Source: Scleromitrula shiraiana
Lineage: Eukaryota; Ascomycota; Leotiomycetes; Helotiales; Sclerotiniaceae
Assembly (NCBI GenBank): GCA_028455995.1
Contig: JABELC010000002.1
Location: 1,922,001-1,986,000 of the forward strand
Direction of reading: 5' to 3'
Length of the DNA: 64,000 nucleotides
The notes beneath the pieces are model-generated. The model had not been told where the DNA came from, did not search any database, and saw nothing but the letters and a program-made list of their open reading frames with translations. Both the position numbers and the translations under genes were made by a program. Shown here one piece after another: positions 59,618-64,000 of the stretch. Numbering within the stretch: the stretch's first letter is position 1; each line of letters opens with the position of its first letter.

Positions 59618-61970
59618 CTAATGTTCACAAAAAGAATAAGTATGCTGCTGATATCCTTCCTCCGAAGTCTTAACAAACGCCTTCCTCTCACCCATCAACT
59701 TAAGTCTATGTTCCCTCGCCTCCTCGATCCCCATCGGCAGGCCGCCCACTCCACTTTCCCCATCGGTAAGTTGCTCACGAATCATATTCATCAACTCGGG
59801 AGATAATTTGACATCAGACTCGGTCGCATTGTCGTCGGCGTTGGATTCAAGTCCCTTCGCTCCAATTTCTTTAAGTAGTGTTGTTATTTCGGCTGGGAGT
59901 TTGGAGATGGCGGATTTGTGGGTGGAGGGGGTGGATCCGAAAATTGAGTTTATGTACCAGGACATTTGTTGTGGGGGGACGTTGGCGGTGGAGATGATGC
60001 GTTGGTGGGGATCGACGAGCCAGAGGGCTATGAAGCGTCGGTGGCCGGGTTTTGTGGGATCGATTAGGTGGAACGGAGAGACTCTGTGCTGACTTTATGG
60101 GGGTCGTATTAGCTTTTTTTATGCAAAGAAAAAGGAAAAGTAGGCGAGGGAGGCAGAGAAAAAAACTTACAAGATATTTGGGAAAGCAAGAAGTCTGCCC
60201 TGACGTGTTTCAATTGTCCCATAGTTTTGGAGACATGGGGAATTACCACAACCGAGAGAAGTTCCGAAGTGAGATTCCATCCAATGATAAGCATCCTGAC
60301 CGACCTCAATGTCGTCATTCATGTAGGCAGAGGTTTGCATACGAAATGAGAGATTGCTCGATGATACATTCTCGCTATCAAGATAATAAAGTGCTGTAGC
60401 GCAAATATGTTCATTCATTTGTCCTTCAACCTACACAGTATTCGTATCAGTATTGTAAAATTGGAATACTTTTTGTAAAGAATAGACTCACATGCCAACC
60501 ACCAACAGGAAAATCAGGCTTCTCAGGTGTAAGTTCAATAGAAGCCATCTTCACAATAACCTGCAAACCGGACTTTCGGAACTTCTCCACTAACAGATTC
60601 TTGCGCTTTGGAAAGTAATCAACATCTTCGAATGAGCATGCCGGGATATGGGGCTTGCGCAATAACTCCCATTTTTTCTCCGTCTCATCATCATATTCGG
60701 GGTCAAACTCGACACGTGAATCACCAACTTCTTCCCAATCTACCACTACGTCTTTAAATACTTCAGGATCAGAAGGCTCCCAGTTGTCATTGTTTGAGTC
60801 GCTACCAAATTGTTAGATTAGTTCCCCTATCATCAAAATAGGATGTTTTCAGGAATAGAAAGGATAGTTCTTACTCTGCATCACTGGGATAGGGCCAATA
60901 TCGAGACTGTGAACGCCCAGCCCCCTCTTTCCTTTCATAGGAGGCAGCAGCAGAAATGCACTGATCCCACATGGGAATCGAAGTATCAATCAACTTTTCA
61001 ATCGTGCGATAAATCTCGGGGTACTTGGTTGGGTGAAGGTTATTAATATAACTGGTAAATTTGACCGTGCCATCGTCTTGGAACGCAACATTTGCTGGAA
61101 GCCACTGGTAGTTTTGAGACCAGTATTCAGGTGGTACGGTACTACCTCCTACACAGTAGCTGTTGGTGTCTAGCCCCCGATTGTACACTTCCTTTGCGAT
61201 TATTTTGCCCTTTCCTGCCCATTTCTCAATAGCATCATGGACCCCAACGACTTCGTCCTTCAAAACCCGACTACGCCCATATACTAAAGGATACATGGAC
61301 GGATGAACTAAATCTTGGACCATATCCTTCGAATTGGGATGCCAATCAGGATCTGAAGTTTGATCATTTTTGAGTGTATCGAAAGCCTTGCGTAAGGACT
61401 CATGAAGATCAGCGGAGACCAGTTTGTCTGCTTTCGCTATAGAAGCACAGGCATCTAATGTTGGAATAATTCCAGTTTTTTCAAAATACTTAGCCTTACT
61501 TTGGAGTTCTTGTATACACTTTTTGAACACCGCATTAGCTCAGGAGTCCAAAAAGGATATCAGAAGTTACTTACACAATCAAAGGTATGCGCATCCATAA
61601 TGCCTTCTAATGGTGTGACCCACCTAGCCCCATCATCTCTTAAAGTGACTTCTCCCTCTGTGTTGAACCACTGCGTTTTATCCCTCCACGCTAGGTTCCA
61701 AAATTCTTCATCTGGCACTGCAAGAGCTTCTGCACGCCACTTGGAGACTATCTGGTCGTCAAAGACTTTCTTGTTCCAGTCCTCCTTATCCGTTAACTTT
61801 TCCATGATGCTCATCATGGCGAGCTCTCGGACAGGAAGCATATCGGACCTAGCACCATAACAGGCGCCATGAGCACCGATGGGATAATGATCGCCATCAC
61901 CCTCCTGCACATCATAGCGTAATGGAAGACCAAGGCCCGGATAAATGACTGGAAATTCTGGTACGTCCAT
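59618..61970 (-). CDS. DUF4246-family protein, probable Fe(II)/2-oxoglutarate-type oxygenase fold
   Basis: Five exons on the minus strand: 61970-61575, 61518-60875, 60801-60492, 60430-60171 and 60092-59618; introns of 56, 73, 61 and 78 nt; 694 aa. The N-terminus MDVPEFPVIYPGLGLPLRYD and the block RELAMMSIMEKLTDKEDW are characteristic of fungal DUF4246 proteins. Mid-region landmarks are VHPSMYPLVYGRSRVL, YQWLPANVAFQDDGTVKFTS and YINNLHP. The C-terminal half has VGGWHVEGQMNEHICATALYY and later QHRVSPFHLIDPTKPGHRRF. Their order, an H-x-E followed by a distant His and an Arg about 16 residues further on, resembles the metal and cosubstrate residues of 2-oxoglutarate oxygenases (His450, Glu452, His539, Arg555/556). 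That role is inferred. Family function is not established. Confidence 0.85.
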
Positions 61971-62968
61971 GATGATATGTCGATCAAGAGTTGCTTAATA
62001 AGTCGGTAGATAAATATATAGATTTTGAGCTAAAAAGGAATATTTGAAGAGATGTGATAAGACCATTAAATCAGAAATGTTGATGAGGTTTTGTATTTTA
62101 TATATACTCTCAATTGATATCCAATGCCAAGGAAATTTTAATTTGACATATTCGACACGATGGGTAAGTTGTTCATGATGCCTACTCTGCCTAGAAAATA
62201 CAGGTCTGCACATGTGGTAGCAATCCATGCGTGGTGATGTTGAGGGGGGATCTGATACCGAAACTAACTACATTCGCTTTAGTTTAGGCAGGAGGGACCC
62301 CACAACTCCACCATAACCATACGAACACGTGACTGGTGATACCAGCACAGTATATATTTATTTACGTGATGTTATATAATCAATCAATCCCAACCTCACC
62401 GACCAGTAGGGGTGTATCCAATGTTAATTCATGCACCAGCACCTATCTCTTCTCCTCTTCCATTGTTTATTTTTTCTCTAGAGCTAGTGAGTAGATTCAA
62501 ATCAGAATCTGATAGCATCTTATACAATCCAAGCAAAGCTAGGGAAGGAAAGAGAATCATTCACTTCGTCCCTTCTTCGAGACTAACCACAAACGTGAAA
62601 ATTCAATATTTTTCAATCCATTCTTCCTTAGTCGAGTAGAGCAGAGTGTGAGAGGTTCAACCCCATCGATCGATATTTCGTACTGTATGTAATATTTCGA
62701 ATCGGAGGTTCGACCTTCGACGAGGAGATACCAATTTTTTTTAGTTTTCGTATTCGTTTTTCGCGTCGAATTAATAAGAGACATGGCTTCTCGCAATAGG
62801 GACATGAGGAGTCAGAGTTAGAACTAGTGGCAGTTATATATATTTCATACCACATTGTCAAACGCCCGCCATCTATTCAATCTATTGCTCCATGTACCAA
62901 TTCTTTTGTCTTGTTTTAGGTAGATAGATATATCAAACCAAACCAAATCAAACCGTCTGTCCAGCACC
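61971..62968. other. Intergenic spacer, tandem minus-strand genes
   Basis: 1.0 kb between the transporter's stop and the DUF4246 start. Ordinary AT-rich sequence; contains the promoter of the DUF4246 gene. No other feature recognised. Confidence 0.6.
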
Positions 62969-64000
62969 TCATGATTCCGGCCCACCGTTTCCTTTTGCCC
63001 TCACTGTCGTAGTTGGATTCTTCTTGAATATTTCTCGTACTCGCTCCGAGAATGGAATTTTAGCCTCTTGGATTTCGTATAATGGTTTATGTTCCTCGAA
63101 GATATCGTGAACATCATCGTAGTCAACATGAACGAAAGCTCTTTCAACATCGGCCAGACCTATTTAGAATTCCCTGTCAATGAATATCCTCGGGGATGAA
63201 TACCAGGAGAACAGAGATACAGACCTTCAAGTTTCCTTTGTAAAGTCTGAGATACATCATGGGTGACTTTTAGAGTTTCATCCTGACTCATAATGATATC
63301 AACTTCGACATAATATTTCTCACCAGCTGAATATGCTCTAGCCTAAAATCATTAAGTTAGTTTTCTGTTTTCAATTGCCCCAATATCGAAACTTACAGTA
63401 TCAATCTTCATGATTCTCGAATCATGGGTAACAGTCACATAAACAAGTTTATTCAAAAACTCATGTGGGGCAGATTTTCCAACCAATAGCCACATATGTT
63501 CAAAAGCAGTTGAAGCCCAAGAGAAAAGAATCAAGCAAGCAATGGCAATAGCACCAGTAGGATCTAAAAACCAAACTTTTTTAAATTTGGTTCCCACAAT
63601 TGATATAATCAAGCCGAAAACATTAACAACAATATCATTTCGATGATCTTGCATAAAGATGCGCGCAGCAGGGTATCTCCGTAAACTGAAGCAGTAAACG
63701 AACACAACTGCCTTGGAAAATATGGCAACACCTACACAGGCAAGAGGAATAGGTTTGAGCGACTCGCTGTCTTTGGGTCCATCGGCCAAACTTCGAGCGG
63801 ATTCGATGATTAGTTCCACAGATACTGTTGTCATGAGTGCGCAAAAGAGGATGATTCCTACAGTTTCGACTCGTTTGCGCCCCTGAAATTAATTAGTGGT
63901 GTTCATCCTATATAATCTGATGACTACTTACCACAGGGAATTTTGTAATGTTAGGAGTGGCAGCTAGCCTCGAAGTGATAAGCATCACAATCGAACTAAC
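62969..64000 (-). CDS. Cation diffusion facilitator, Mn-type CDF (3' part; 5' end outside window)
   Basis: Four visible exon pieces on the minus strand: 64000-63932, 63882-63397, 63342-63225 and 63159-62969; introns of 49, 54 and 65 nt. About 287 residues are in the window. The order is a helix with SIVMLITSRLAA, the connector NITKFPVGRKRVETVGI, then a helix with FCALMTTVSVELIIESARS. Further segments carry IFMQDHRNDIVVNVFGLIIS and ACLILFSWASTAFEHMWLLVG. The cytoplasmic C-terminal domain follows (ARAYSAGEKYYVEVDIIM, HDVSQTLQRKLEGLADVERAFVHVDYD). The DxxxD of DHRND, in place of the HxxxD of zinc members, matches the Mn-CDF branch (plant MTP8-11 type). It should export a divalent metal into a vesicle or out of the cytosol by proton antiport. 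The first membrane helices and the start are missing. Confidence 0.88.

Noticed and set aside
62630..62720. tRNA-like GGTTCAACCC motif
   Set aside because: Resembles a T-arm but no matching acceptor stem, D-arm or anticodon arm could be found around it.
1..64000. CRISPR arrays, bacterial-type operons, phage or defence systems
   Set aside because: All tandem repeats are short microsatellites without spacers, and gene structure is fungal throughout.

Overview
The window looks like nuclear DNA of a filamentous ascomycete (Pezizomycotina). Introns are short (about 48-200 nt) with GTRAGT-type donors, CTAAC/CTAAT-like branch motifs and TAG/CAG acceptors. Intergenic spacers are long, AT-rich and full of microsatellites. 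The gene set is typical of moulds: a Pom1-like DYRK kinase, Atg2, a Pex24/Pex28-32-type peroxin, Erg8, a cytochrome b5-acyl-CoA dehydrogenase fusion and a DUF4246 protein. Gene style and protein wording suggest a leotiomycete (Botrytis/Sclerotinia-like), but this is an inference and not proven here.

Layout. 0-0.6 kb: the 3' end of a Ser/Thr-rich GPI-anchored wall protein. 2.9-7.3 kb (minus): a Pom1-type polarity kinase whose first small exon lies upstream of the obvious long reading frame. 10.1-11.7 kb: a peroxisomal membrane peroxin with a dysferlin-like region. 13.8-15.7 kb: an F-box-like/ankyrin protein. 16.5-20.6 kb (minus): the cytochrome b5-ACAD fusion followed by a flavin amine oxidase. 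21.5-24.0 kb: a UMP/CMP-kinase-like enzyme, then a FAD monooxygenase broken by two one-base frameshifts. 25.2-29.7 kb: a small mitochondrial-type membrane protein, an Nth1-type DNA glycosylase/lyase and an ADGF-type adenosine deaminase. 30.5-37.1 kb: ATG2. 38.9-39.5 kb: an orphan gene inside a gene-poor island that also holds a probable transposase relic. 41.7-43.3 kb: phosphomevalonate kinase. 45.3-48.9 kb: a large mitochondrial PPR protein. 49.8-51.8 kb: an XPG/GEN1-like nuclease with a frameshift in an A9 run. 52.8-55.0 kb: a Tubby-C-like protein and a cysteine-rich type II membrane protein. 55-59.6 kb: an AT-rich stretch with a terminal-inverted-repeat element, two diverged direct repeats and a small Ser/Gly/Tyr-rich gene. 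59.6-62.0 kb: a DUF4246 protein. 63.0-64.0 kb: the 3' part of a Mn-type CDF metal transporter.

How the genes relate. Most are unlinked housekeeping genes on both strands: membrane contact and autophagy (Atg2), peroxisome (peroxin, and a b5-ACAD with a PTS1-like tail), DNA repair (Nth1, GEN1-like), sterol precursor synthesis (Erg8), mitochondrial expression (PPR) and metal homeostasis (CDF). I see no polyketide or peptide synthase, no biosynthetic cluster, no CRISPR and no defence island. The most unusual large-scale signal is compositional: many GC-rich genes show an abrupt local switch from C-rich to G-rich along the strand, always in that direction, near the middle of the gene. The clearest candidates for close re-examination are that skew pattern, the frameshifted nuclease and monooxygenase, the terminal-inverted-repeat element, and the possible Fe(II)/2-oxoglutarate site in the DUF4246 protein.
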